Shown piece after piece: positions 5,798 through 11,688 of a DNA stretch of 11,688 bases. This DNA is from Phycisphaerales bacterium (GTDB taxonomy: Bacteria > Planctomycetota > Phycisphaerae > SM23-33), in NCBI GenBank assembly GCA_003171235.1, contig PMYM01000094.1, forward strand, positions 1-11,688, read 5' to 3'. The notes under the pieces are model-generated. The model was not told where the DNA came from. It was given only the letters and a program-made list of their open reading frames with translations, and did no database searches. How positions within the stretch are numbered: position 1 is the first letter of the stretch; the number at the start of each line of letters is the position of its first letter. A program made the position numbers and the translations under genes.

Positions 5798-6937
5798 ATG
5801 AATCGATGGGCAATGCTGGCGGCGGGAATGCTGGTGGCGGCGCTGACGCTGGGCCTGCGGGCCCAGACGGAGACCCCCAAGGGCGACAACCTGGTCGAGG
5901 TGACCGTGACCGGGCAGGGGGCCACCGAAGAAGAGGCGACGCAGGACGCCATGCGCAAGGCCATCGAGCAAGGGGCGGGCACGTTTATCAGTTCCCATTC
6001 CGAAGTCAAGGACTTCGCCCTGGTGCGCGACACCGTGCTGGCCCGGTCGGCCGGCTTCATTCAAAAAAAGACCGTCCTCTCCAAGCAGGAACTCAGCGAC
6101 GGCACCTGGCAGGTGAAGCTTAAGGCCGAGGTCTCGGTCAAGGGCATCGAGGATACCTGGGGAGCGGTCACAGTCCTGCTCCAGCAGGTGGGCCGGCCCA
6201 AGATCATGGTCTTCATGCGGGAGAAGATCGGCGAGGTCGTGCAGGACGACTCGACCGTCCAGGCGCGCATCGAGAACCTGCTGCTCAAGAGCGGTTTTCT
6301 GCTGGTGGACAAGGAGCAGATCAAGGCGATCGACCAGAAGGACCTGGCGGCGGCGGCGGCCGAGGACAAGCCCGACAAGCTCCAGGCCATCGCCAAGCGA
6401 TTCGGCGCCCAGATATTCATCACCGGCGTGGCCAACTGCAACGCCGGCCCGCAGACCACGGTGGGCGGGGTGCAGCTTTTCCCCCACCAGGCCGAGGCCA
6501 ACGTGCGGATATTCCGCTCCGACACCGCCCAGCTCATGGCCAGCATTCCCGGCCAGCCCTCCCGCGGCGTGGACCGCGTCGCCCGCTCCGCCGCCTCCAA
6601 GGCCCTGGACGCCCAGGCCCAGCAGTTGGCTCCCAGGGTGGTCGAGGACATCCTGAATCACTGGCAGGACGCCTTGGCCGGCCGGGGAGAAGTCCAATTG
6701 CACGTGGAAGCGATTACCTTCAAGCAGATGACCGATCTGAAAAAGAAACTCCAGGCCTCCAAGAATATCAAGGAGGTCAAGATCGAGTTCCATAACCAGA
6801 CGGCCGAGTGCTCGCTCCAGTCCGACCTGAACGCCGAGAAGCTGGCCGAGAAACTGGTGGAGGCCCTGCCCGAACTGGATATCCAGGACGTTACCCAGAA
6901 CGTCATAAAGGCCAAGTTCAAGGCCGGAGCGGAGTAG
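5798..6937 (+). CDS. FlgT-like exported protein (three domains), paralogue 1
   Basis: A 379-aa protein with a Sec signal peptide (cleavage near RA|QT, residue 22). Residues 31-122 are an LPP20/FlgT-N-like module: VTVTGQGATEEEATQDAMRK, then EVKDFALVRDTVL, then SAGFI, then WQVKLKAEVSV. Residues 132-292 are a CsgG/FlgT-middle-like alpha/beta domain, starting RPKIMVFMRE, with GFLLVDKEQIKAI at 166-178 and GAQIFITGVA at 203-212. Residues 297-376 form a small alpha/beta C-terminal domain. FlgT of Vibrio helps build the basal-body H ring, but no flagellar gene is nearby, so a general envelope role is more likely. The ATG at 5798 is chosen because AGGAGG (5784-5789) sits 8 nt upstream and a signal peptide follows directly; the open frame extends to 5639 but lacks such features. 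The next gene is a full-length paralogue. Confidence 0.83.
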   Translation: MNRWAMLAAGMLVAALTLGLRAQTETPKGDNLVEVTVTGQGATEEEATQDAMRKAIEQGAGTFISSHSEVKDFALVRDTVLARSAGFIQKKTVLSKQELSDGTWQVKLKAEVSVKGIEDTWGAVTVLLQQVGRPKIMVFMREKIGEVVQDDSTVQARIENLLLKSGFLLVDKEQIKAIDQKDLAAAAAEDKPDKLQAIAKRFGAQIFITGVANCNAGPQTTVGGVQLFPHQAEANVRIFRSDTAQLMASIPGQPSRGVDRVARSAASKALDAQAQQLAPRVVEDILNHWQDALAGRGEVQLHVEAITFKQMTDLKKKLQASKNIKEVKIEFHNQTAECSLQSDLNAEKLAEKLVEALPELDIQDVTQNVIKAKFKAGAE

Positions 6938-6980
6938 CAGACAGGCGCAGACGGGAAGGGCCTCCGTCGCTATTTCCGCT

Positions 6981-6986
6981 GAGGTG
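6981..6986 (+). promoter_or_regulatory. Ribosome-binding site deciding the start of paralogue 2
   Basis: GAGGTG lies 6 nt before the ATG at 6993. Using the GTG inside this site (6984) as the start would remove the site, so the ATG is preferred. Confidence 0.55.
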
Positions 6987-6992
6987 CCATTC

Positions 6993-8162
6993 ATGTCCAT
7001 CAGAACGATGACTGTCGGGCTGCTGCTGTGCGGTCTGGTGCTGGCGAGTCCGGCCCAGGGGCAGCTTGCCGGAGAAAAGCCTATCGAGAAGTGGGTGGAC
7101 GTTACCGGCCGAGCGGCCGGCGCCGACGCCAAGGCCAAGGAAGAGGCCACCGCCAAGGCCTTGCGGGCGGCCGTGGAAGAGGGCTGCGGCGTGTTCCTCA
7201 CGGCCCAGTCCAAGACCAAGGACTACAAGACGGTGTACGACAAGGTGATCGCCAATACCGTCGGCTACGTCAAGGAGCGGAAGGAAATCAGCTCGACCGT
7301 CGAGCAGGACGTCACCACCGTCAAACTGCGCGTGCTCGTGTCCACGCGCAAATTCGAGGAAGATTGGGCGGCGATCGCCCACACCCTGGAGCAGGAGAAC
7401 AACCCGCGCGTAATCGTGGCGGTGGTCGAGGCGGTGCGCGATACTGCCGCCGGCCCGACATACGAGGCCAAGGAAAACGGCATCATGCAGGGCAAGCTGG
7501 AGGACTTTTTCCTGTCCAAGGGCCTGACGCTGATGGACCGTTCGACGGCCGCCGGCACGGCCAGGCGCGACGTCATGCTGGCCGCCCTTAAGGACGACGT
7601 CAAGGAACTGGCCGCCATGGGCGCCCGCTTCCACGCCGACGTGCTGATCATCGGCCAGGCCAGCGCCAAGTACGGCAAATCGCTGGAGATTGGCGGCCAG
7701 ACCATGTACCAGTATGTCGCCACGCTCAGCGTGCGCGTCATCCAGGCCGACTCGGCGGCCGTGCTGGCCTCCAAGAGTTTCGATCCGGTGACGGTCACTA
7801 CCCTGCAACGCGGCGGCGGCGAAGACAAGGCCCTGGCCAAACTGGGGGAGGAATACGCCCCCAAGCTCCTGGCCGCCACCGTCGAGGCCTGGAGCAAGCG
7901 CGCCAACGTGCTCCGCACCGTTCAAATCCAGATCAACGGCATGGACTTTGAAGCCTGGAAAACCTTCAAGGAAGAGGCCGCCACCCTGGAGGGCGTGCAG
8001 GCCCTGCGCCTGCGCGAAATCACCGAGAACGTGGCCAGCATCGACGTGGAATTCAAGTTCACCAACGAGTTGCTCGCCGAGCGGCTGACACAGCTCAAGA
8101 AGACCGGTCTCGTTATCGTCGAACTCTCCGCTAATCGCCTGAAGTTCAAGGTCAAATCCTGA
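6993..8162 (+). CDS. FlgT-like exported protein (three domains), paralogue 2
   Basis: A 389-aa protein with the same architecture as the gene before it. It has a signal peptide (hydrophobic 8-19, cleavage near AQG|QL, residue 23). The LPP20/FlgT-N-like module spans about 34-127 (WVDVTGRA, AKALRAAVEEGCGVFL, KTKDYKTVYDKVI, VGYVKE). The CsgG/FlgT-middle-like domain spans about 138-303 (NPRVIVAVVE, GLTLMDRS, ADVLIIGQAS). The C-terminal domain at about 309-388 begins VQIQINGMDF, aligning with VQLHVEAITF in paralogue 1. Sequence identity looks low, so this is an old tandem duplication. A GTG start at 6984 would add only three residues. It is 55 bp after its paralogue and is the last member of the exported-protein set. 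Function is unknown beyond an inferred periplasmic or outer-membrane assembly role. Confidence 0.83.
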   Translation: MSIRTMTVGLLLCGLVLASPAQGQLAGEKPIEKWVDVTGRAAGADAKAKEEATAKALRAAVEEGCGVFLTAQSKTKDYKTVYDKVIANTVGYVKERKEISSTVEQDVTTVKLRVLVSTRKFEEDWAAIAHTLEQENNPRVIVAVVEAVRDTAAGPTYEAKENGIMQGKLEDFFLSKGLTLMDRSTAAGTARRDVMLAALKDDVKELAAMGARFHADVLIIGQASAKYGKSLEIGGQTMYQYVATLSVRVIQADSAAVLASKSFDPVTVTTLQRGGGEDKALAKLGEEYAPKLLAATVEAWSKRANVLRTVQIQINGMDFEAWKTFKEEAATLEGVQALRLREITENVASIDVEFKFTNELLAERLTQLKKTGLVIVELSANRLKFKVKS

Positions 8163-8230
8163 TCTTAGAACATTGACGCGACTCTGCCAAACCGTGCCGA
8201 CATCTCGGACAGCGTTTCTTTTGACACTTG

Positions 8231-8236
8231 AAAGGA
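8231..8236 (+). promoter_or_regulatory. Ribosome-binding site of the TIM-barrel gene
   Basis: AAAGGA is 6 nt upstream of the ATG at 8243. It overlaps the alternative TTG codon at 8228, which is therefore unlikely as a start. Confidence 0.5.
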
Positions 8237-8242
8237 CCGTGC

Positions 8243-9073
8243 ATGAAGCCGGCAATCTGCCATTACAGTCTGCACCGGCGCTACAAGGCTGAAAACTGGA
8301 CGCCGCTGCGCCTGGCCCAGGAAGTCAAATCGCTGGGGCTGGAGGCGGTTGACTTTCACGCCGGCCTGCTGGGCGATCCCGACACGGCCGTTGAGCGGGT
8401 TACTCAGGCCCTGGAGCAGACCGGCTTGACGTTGTCGGGCTTTTCGCTCTCGACCAACTTCAACCAGGAATCGCCCCGGGACTTTCAGCGTCAACTGGAT
8501 GCCGCTTGGCAGTGGATGCAGGTGGCCGCCCGGCTGAAGGCCCCGGTGTCGCGGATTTTCGGGGGAAGTCTGCCGGAGGCGAATCGCGGCGACGAGTCCT
8601 ATCGCCATGCCGCCTGGGGGCGGATGATCGACGGCGTTGCGGCCGCCGCCCGTCAGGCCGAGAAATTGGGCCTGATGCTGGGGCTGGAGAACCACGGCGG
8701 CCTGCCCTGCACCGCCGATGAGCAGGTCCGGGCAATCCGCAACGTCAATTCGCCCAGTCTAAGGGCGACGATCGACGTGGGCAATTACATGTCAGGCGGC
8801 GAAGAAGGCCACCAGGCCACCGCAACAGTCGCACCCTACGCCGTTTATGTTCACTTCAAAGACAACAAGAAGATGCCCGACGCCTCCAAGCCCTGGGGCT
8901 GGAACTTCCAGTCATGCGCGCTGGGGGAGGGCGATGTGGACTTGGCGGCCTGCCTGGAGGCGCTACGTCGGGGGGGGTATGACGGCTACGTGGCGCTGGA
9001 ATACGAGGGAGTTGAAGACGAATCGGCCGGCGTGCCCAAGTGCATTGCCCTGATGAAGAAGCTGCTCAAATAA
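8243..9073 (+). CDS. Xylose-isomerase-like TIM-barrel sugar isomerase/epimerase
   Basis: A 276-aa cytoplasmic protein of the AP-endonuclease-2 / xylose-isomerase-like fold (COG1082 type). Expected metal-ligand and active-site positions are visible on successive barrel strands: Glu149 in LGLENHG, Asp178 in ATIDVGNY, His204 with Lys206 in VHFKDNK, and Glu253 in VALEYEG. ALGEGDVDL (226-234) is also typical of the family. Members epimerise or isomerise sugars and cyclitols, or act as dehydratases; the exact substrate cannot be read. No signal peptide is present. The ATG at 8243 has AAAGGA upstream. It begins 80 bp after the last envelope protein on the same strand and may be on the same transcript, though its role looks metabolic, like the dehydrogenase at 1257-2300. 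Confidence 0.9.
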   Translation: MKPAICHYSLHRRYKAENWTPLRLAQEVKSLGLEAVDFHAGLLGDPDTAVERVTQALEQTGLTLSGFSLSTNFNQESPRDFQRQLDAAWQWMQVAARLKAPVSRIFGGSLPEANRGDESYRHAAWGRMIDGVAAAARQAEKLGLMLGLENHGGLPCTADEQVRAIRNVNSPSLRATIDVGNYMSGGEEGHQATATVAPYAVYVHFKDNKKMPDASKPWGWNFQSCALGEGDVDLAACLEALRRGGYDGYVALEYEGVEDESAGVPKCIALMKKLLK

Positions 9074-9088
9074 GGCCTCTCCGGTTGG

Positions 9089-9149
9089 CTTAGAGTCCCT
9101 AACAAAATGCCGCGTCGCGGTCACGGGACATTTTGTTATGGACTCTTAG
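9089..9149. repeat. Palindromic intergenic element (about 61 bp)
   Basis: Two 26-nt arms (9089-9114 and 9124-9149) are inverted copies matching at 22 of 26 positions around a 9-nt centre; the core of the arm is CTAACAAAATG. It starts 15 bp after the TIM-barrel stop codon. A matching half copy is at the left edge of the window, which shows that it is dispersed in the genome. It can fold into a long stem and could end transcription, although there is no U-tract. It may be a REP- or MITE-like element. Confidence 0.75.
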
Positions 9150-9406
9150 TCAGCCCGGGTGGCCTGCTCGCCGCAACTTAAACCCCGCCAATTACTTGCG
9201 TCGTGAGTGGCAAGGTTGTCTTGGCCTGCGCCGCCGCGCCGGCTAGCTACAGGTTCCTCCCGGCGGGATGCTATTGAACTTGTCTAGCCTGGGCGGTCGA
9301 TGATAAACTCATAGAAGAGTTGGAATAGCCGAATCTTTCCGCCCGGCCATGCGTTATACCCCTAGGCAGGGCAGAAGGGTGCGGGTGCGCCCAGGGAGCA
9401 GTCGCC
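9150..9406. other. Non-coding stretch before the Tad locus
   Basis: No ORF with coding character is present. It contains a possible promoter (9280-9309) and a leader with the ribosome-binding site AGGGAG (9393-9398). I looked for riboswitch signatures (cyclic-di-GMP, cobalamin) and found none that hold. Confidence 0.5.
9280..9309 (+). promoter_or_regulatory. Possible promoter of the Tad pilus genes
   Basis: TTGTCT (9280-9285) and TAAACT (9304-9309) are separated by 18 bp, each a 4-of-6 match to sigma70 consensus. A start near 9316 would give a leader of about 90 nt. In GC-rich DNA this AT-rich patch stands out, but the match is modest. Confidence 0.3.
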
Positions 9407-10534
9407 GTGGCCAGAAGCGATATTTTCGCCGTCACGATCAGGCACTTTCTAGCCCCCGTTGCGCCTTATCTGGACGACCCGGCCGTTTCCGAGATCATGG
9501 TCAACCGCCCGGATGAGATTTACATCGAGCGCGCGGGGGCGCTGGTGCGCACCGAGGCCCGCTTCGAGAGCGAGGACGCCTTCCTGGCCGCCGTCAACAA
9601 CATCCTGCAATACACCGGCAAGCGGCTCACCCCGGATCGCCCGCTGCTGGACAGCCGCCTGCCCGACGGCAGCCGCGTGCACGTCATCCTCTCGCCCCTG
9701 TCGCGCAAGAGCACCTGCATGACCATCCGCAAGTTCGCCAAGACCATGTTCGACGCCGACAACCTGGTCCGGCTGAACACCTGGACGCCCATGGCCATGG
9801 AGTACATGAAAATGGTGGTGCTGGCCGAGAAGAACCTGCTGGTCTCCGGCGGCACCAGTTCGGGCAAGACCTGCCTGCTGAACGTGCTGAGCGGCTTCAT
9901 CCCCAACCACCAGCGGATCGTGGTGATAGAGGACTCGGCCGAACTGGAACTGCAGCAGGAACACGTCGTCAGCCTGGAAAGCCGCGACGCCGACCGCTAC
10001 GGCCGGGGACAGATCGCCATCCGCGACCTGTTCCGTTCCAGCCTGCGCCTGCGGCCCGACCGGATCATCATCGGCGAGTGCCGCGGCGGCGAGGCCCTGG
10101 AGATCATCCAGGCCATGACCAGCGGGCATGCCGGTTCCATGAGCACGCTGCACGCCAACAGTTGCCTGGACAGCCTGAACCGCCTGGAAACCCTGTGCAT
10201 GATGTCCAAGGTTGACCTGCCGCTGCATGCCCTGCGGGCGCAGGTGACCAGCGCCATCGACGTCATCGTGCAAATGACGCGGTTCGGCGACGGCCGGCGG
10301 TGCGTGACCGAGATCGCCGAGGTGCTGTCGCTGGACGCCCAGGGCCGCTACCAGGTGCGGCAGATGTTTGTCTACAAGCTGGATGAAAGCAGCGACAGCG
10401 CCCTGGGCCAGTTGGTCTGGACCGGCGAGAAGTCCAGCTTCGGCGAGGACCCGCGGGTGCGGGTGCTGCTCAAGCAGGCGACGCTGACAGCCCAGATTTT
10501 CAGCCGGGAAAACGCCGGCAAGGCCTCAGCATGA
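9407..10534 (+). CDS. cpaF: CpaF/TadA-type secretion ATPase of a Tad pilus
   Basis: A 375-aa cytoplasmic hexameric ATPase of the type II/IV secretion superfamily that powers Tad (Flp) pilus assembly. The N-terminal domain includes VSEIMVNRPDEIYIE (27-41). The Walker A motif is GGTSSGKT (148-155). The Asp box is in IVVIEDSAEL (171-180). The Walker B region is RPDRIIIGECRGGEA (216-230), and the His box is HAGSMSTLHAN (241-251). All catalytic motifs are intact. It is somewhat shorter than Caulobacter CpaF because the N-terminal extension is missing. It starts with GTG at 9407, with AGGGAG 8 nt upstream. Its TGA overlaps the ATG of the first pilin-like gene (ATGA), indicating translational coupling. 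Confidence 0.95.
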   Translation: MARSDIFAVTIRHFLAPVAPYLDDPAVSEIMVNRPDEIYIERAGALVRTEARFESEDAFLAAVNNILQYTGKRLTPDRPLLDSRLPDGSRVHVILSPLSRKSTCMTIRKFAKTMFDADNLVRLNTWTPMAMEYMKMVVLAEKNLLVSGGTSSGKTCLLNVLSGFIPNHQRIVVIEDSAELELQQEHVVSLESRDADRYGRGQIAIRDLFRSSLRLRPDRIIIGECRGGEALEIIQAMTSGHAGSMSTLHANSCLDSLNRLETLCMMSKVDLPLHALRAQVTSAIDVIVQMTRFGDGRRCVTEIAEVLSLDAQGRYQVRQMFVYKLDESSDSALGQLVWTGEKSSFGEDPRVRVLLKQATLTAQIFSRENAGKASA

Positions 10535-10725
10535 ACGGCATGGGCACAATCACTCTTTTGGCGGCCCGGCTGGGGCGCGACCAGTCCGGCCAGGTGACGC
10601 TGGAGTGGACGCTCATAATGGTGGCCGTGGTGCTGCCATGTTATTACCTGATGCGGATTTTTCTCAACCTGCTTATCGCCCAGTACCAGATGGTTTCTTT
10701 CTTGCAGACGCTTCCTTTCCCGTGA
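10531..10725 (+). CDS. Flp/Tad pilin-like protein 1
   Basis: A 64-aa protein with a short polar leader ending in Gly20, followed by QVTLEWTLIMVAVVLP. This gives Gly at -1 and Glu at +5 before a hydrophobic helix, the class III prepilin-peptidase site. The helix has Leu-Pro at +15/+16 and is followed by CYYLMRIFLNLLIAQ, more hydrophobic than a standard Flp pilin, so a minor pilin or TadE-like pseudopilin is possible. The ATG overlaps the stop of cpaF by 4 bp. Confidence 0.8.
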   Translation: MNGMGTITLLAARLGRDQSGQVTLEWTLIMVAVVLPCYYLMRIFLNLLIAQYQMVSFLQTLPFP

Positions 10726-10772
10726 GGTCGGGCGGGAAGGAAGGGCATTGGACACCGGCCCGAGGACGTAAA

Positions 10773-10967
10773 ATGCGTGCAATGTGGAGCATTCTCAAGC
10801 GACTGCACAAGGATGAAGGCGGCGCCGAAGGCCTGGAGAAGTTGCTGATCTTGGCCGTGATCGTACTGCCCCTGCTTGGCCTGCTGATTTATTTCCGGGG
10901 CGACATCGCCCAGTGGGCCCGGGACATGTGGAACAAGGTCAAGAGCGACGCCAACCAACCGGTCTAG
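10773..10967 (+). CDS. Flp/Tad pilin-like protein 2
   Basis: Also 64 aa. The leader MRAMWSILKRLHKDEGG ends in Gly17 and is followed by AEGLEKLLILAVIVLPLLGL, again with Glu at +5 and Leu-Pro at +15/+16, aligning without gaps to pilin-like protein 1. The C-terminal third is amphipathic and charged (WARDMWNKVKSDANQ), closer to ordinary Flp pilins. GAGGA lies 6 nt before the chosen ATG; an in-frame ATG 9 bp downstream is an alternative. The longer open frame upstream (from 10605) overlaps pilin-like gene 1 and looks non-coding. A probable substrate of the adjacent peptidase. Confidence 0.82.
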   Translation: MRAMWSILKRLHKDEGGAEGLEKLLILAVIVLPLLGLLIYFRGDIAQWARDMWNKVKSDANQPV

Positions 10968-10985
10968 ACTGGCCTCAAAGGTCGC

Positions 10986-11573
10986 ATGATGGCTGCAATG
11001 ACATGGCCGCCGGGCCTGGTGCCCTGGTCGGCGGCGGCGCTGTTTATACTGTTGACAGCCGCGGCCGCGGTGGACCTGAAGGTCGGCCGGATCCCTAATT
11101 GGCTGACCTACCCGGCCATCCTGATCGGCCTGGGGCTGCACGCACTGGTCGGAGGAATAGGCCTGGAGCCGGGCAAGATGGGCCTGACCGAATCGCTGGC
11201 CGGACTGGCGGTGGGATTTGTCCCGCTGGGGCTGTTCTGGCTGGCCGGCGGCATCGGCGGCGGAGACGCCAAGCTGATGGCGGCGATCGGCGCCCTGGCC
11301 GGGCCGGGCCTGACCATGGCCAGCCTGTTCTACGGCGCCCTCATCGCGGCCGTCATGGCCATCGTGGTCATGGTTCAAAAGAAGCTGGTGGTGCGAACGC
11401 TGCGGCGGGTGTGGCACACGCTGGCGCTGCTGATGGCGCCGAAAATGCGTCCGGCCGATCCGACCACGGCCGACAGCCCGAAGATTCCATTCGCCGTGGC
11501 GCTGTGCCTGGGCACGGCGGCGGCGGTGCTGGAGGCCCTGCTGCGAGCGGGTTTGAACCCTCATCTGGGCTAG
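10986..11573 (+). CDS. cpaA: Prepilin peptidase (A24 family, CpaA/TadV type)
   Basis: A 195-aa integral membrane aspartyl protease that removes prepilin leaders. Both catalytic aspartates are in their family motifs: Asp30 in AAVDLKVGRIPN and Asp94 in GGGDAKLM. There are about five or six hydrophobic segments (14-28, 42-58, 72-91, 96-124, 165-187). No N-terminal methylase domain is present, as expected for the CpaA/TadV branch. It lies 18 bp after pilin-like gene 2 and would process both pilin-like proteins. The start has two adjacent ATGs (10986 and 10989), with AAAGG just upstream; either is possible. Confidence 0.92.
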   Translation: MMAAMTWPPGLVPWSAAALFILLTAAAAVDLKVGRIPNWLTYPAILIGLGLHALVGGIGLEPGKMGLTESLAGLAVGFVPLGLFWLAGGIGGGDAKLMAAIGALAGPGLTMASLFYGALIAAVMAIVVMVQKKLVVRTLRRVWHTLALLMAPKMRPADPTTADSPKIPFAVALCLGTAAAVLEALLRAGLNPHLG

Positions 11574-11588
11574 CGGGTTTTGAAATGG

Positions 11589-11607
11589 CATGGGCATCTT
11601 GCCCATG
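11589..11607. repeat. Hairpin repeat, stem CATGGGCA, loop TCT
   Basis: Perfect 8-bp stem (CATGGGCA with TGCCCATG) around TCT, starting 15 bp after the peptidase stop codon. It has the same design as the next two hairpins. Confidence 0.65.
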
Positions 11608-11611
11608 AGTG

Positions 11612-11632
11612 GCACGGCCGTCTCGGTCGTGC
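11612..11632. repeat. Hairpin repeat, stem GCACGGCCG, loop TCT
   Basis: A 9-bp stem (GCACGGCCG with CGGTCGTGC, one G-U) around TCT, four bases after the previous hairpin. Confidence 0.6.
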
Positions 11633-11653
11633 ACAAGATAAGTGGCAAGGGCG

Positions 11654-11674
11654 GCACGAGCAAGATGCTCGTGC
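11654..11674. repeat. Hairpin repeat, stem GCACGAGCA, loop AGA
   Basis: Perfect 9-bp stem (GCACGAGCA with TGCTCGTGC) around AGA, which is the reverse complement of the TCT loop in the two preceding hairpins; this unit is therefore inverted relative to them. Confidence 0.65.
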
Positions 11675-11688
11675 GACTCACGGGCGAG

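Larger units (their letters stand above)
11574..11688. other. Non-coding right end with three hairpins
   Basis: The 115 bp after the peptidase stop contain no gene start. They hold three hairpins in close succession (11589-11607, 11612-11632, 11654-11674), the first two separated by AGTG and the last two by a 21-bp stretch containing AGTGGCA. The Tad locus may continue beyond the window. Confidence 0.6.

Noticed and set aside
8221..8226. TTGACA as a -35 box for the TIM-barrel gene
   Set aside because: It is only 17 bp before the start codon, so the -10 box would overlap the start of the gene.
9195..9270. Cyclic-di-GMP riboswitch before cpaF
   Set aside because: A GC-rich stretch with a CTACAGG-like string looked suggestive, but the conserved GEMM core and GNRA tetraloop/receptor are not there.
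1..11688. CRISPR array, insertion sequence or prophage
   Set aside because: There are no regularly spaced identical repeats, transposase or integrase frames, or phage structural genes in the window.

Overview
The window reads as GC-rich chromosomal DNA from a Gram-negative-type (diderm) bacterium. A planctomycete, perhaps of the Phycisphaerae, is the best guess. The reasons are the Gfo/Idh/MocA dehydrogenase and the xylose-isomerase-like TIM-barrel protein (both families are very expanded there), several lipoproteins and exported CsgG/LPP20/FlgT-like proteins, a Tad-type pilus locus, and many short intergenic palindromes. This placement is inference; no rRNA or other phylogenetic marker is present apart from one tRNA.

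Layout. Positions 1-381 are non-coding and repeat-rich. Two minus-strand genes follow as a probable operon transcribed leftwards: a Gfo/Idh/MocA oxidoreductase (1257-2300) and, 20 bp downstream, a Cof-type HAD phosphatase (382-1236). A tRNA-Ser(GGA) on the plus strand lies at 2438-2524. Just beyond it is an inverted, degenerate copy of a tRNA T-arm and acceptor end.

From a good sigma70-like promoter (TTGACA, 17 bp, TCAAAT) begins a plus-strand run of five exported proteins. They are a CsgG-domain lipoprotein with C-terminal TPRs (2765-3760), a protein made of three LPP20/FlgT-N-like repeats (3843-5204), a small unrecognised lipoprotein (5229-5636), and two paralogous FlgT-like three-domain proteins (5798-6937 and 6993-8162). 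A cytoplasmic TIM-barrel epimerase/isomerase-like gene follows (8243-9073). The five exported proteins share an LPP20-like module five times over and look like one cell-envelope apparatus. I do not recognise this set as a named system; it is the most interesting content of the window.

After 333 bp of non-coding DNA holding a palindromic repeat and a possible promoter, a compact Tad pilus locus begins: a CpaF/TadA-type ATPase (9407-10534), two short pilin-like proteins with class III prepilin cleavage motifs (10531-10725 and 10773-10967), and a prepilin peptidase (10986-11573). TadB/TadC, TadZ and the secretin are not in the window. The right end carries three short GC-rich hairpins with 3-nt loops.

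Repeats. The same palindromic element (core CTAACAAAATG) occurs as a half copy at the left edge and as a full copy at 9089-9149. Different hairpin repeats lie at 135-272 and 11589-11674.
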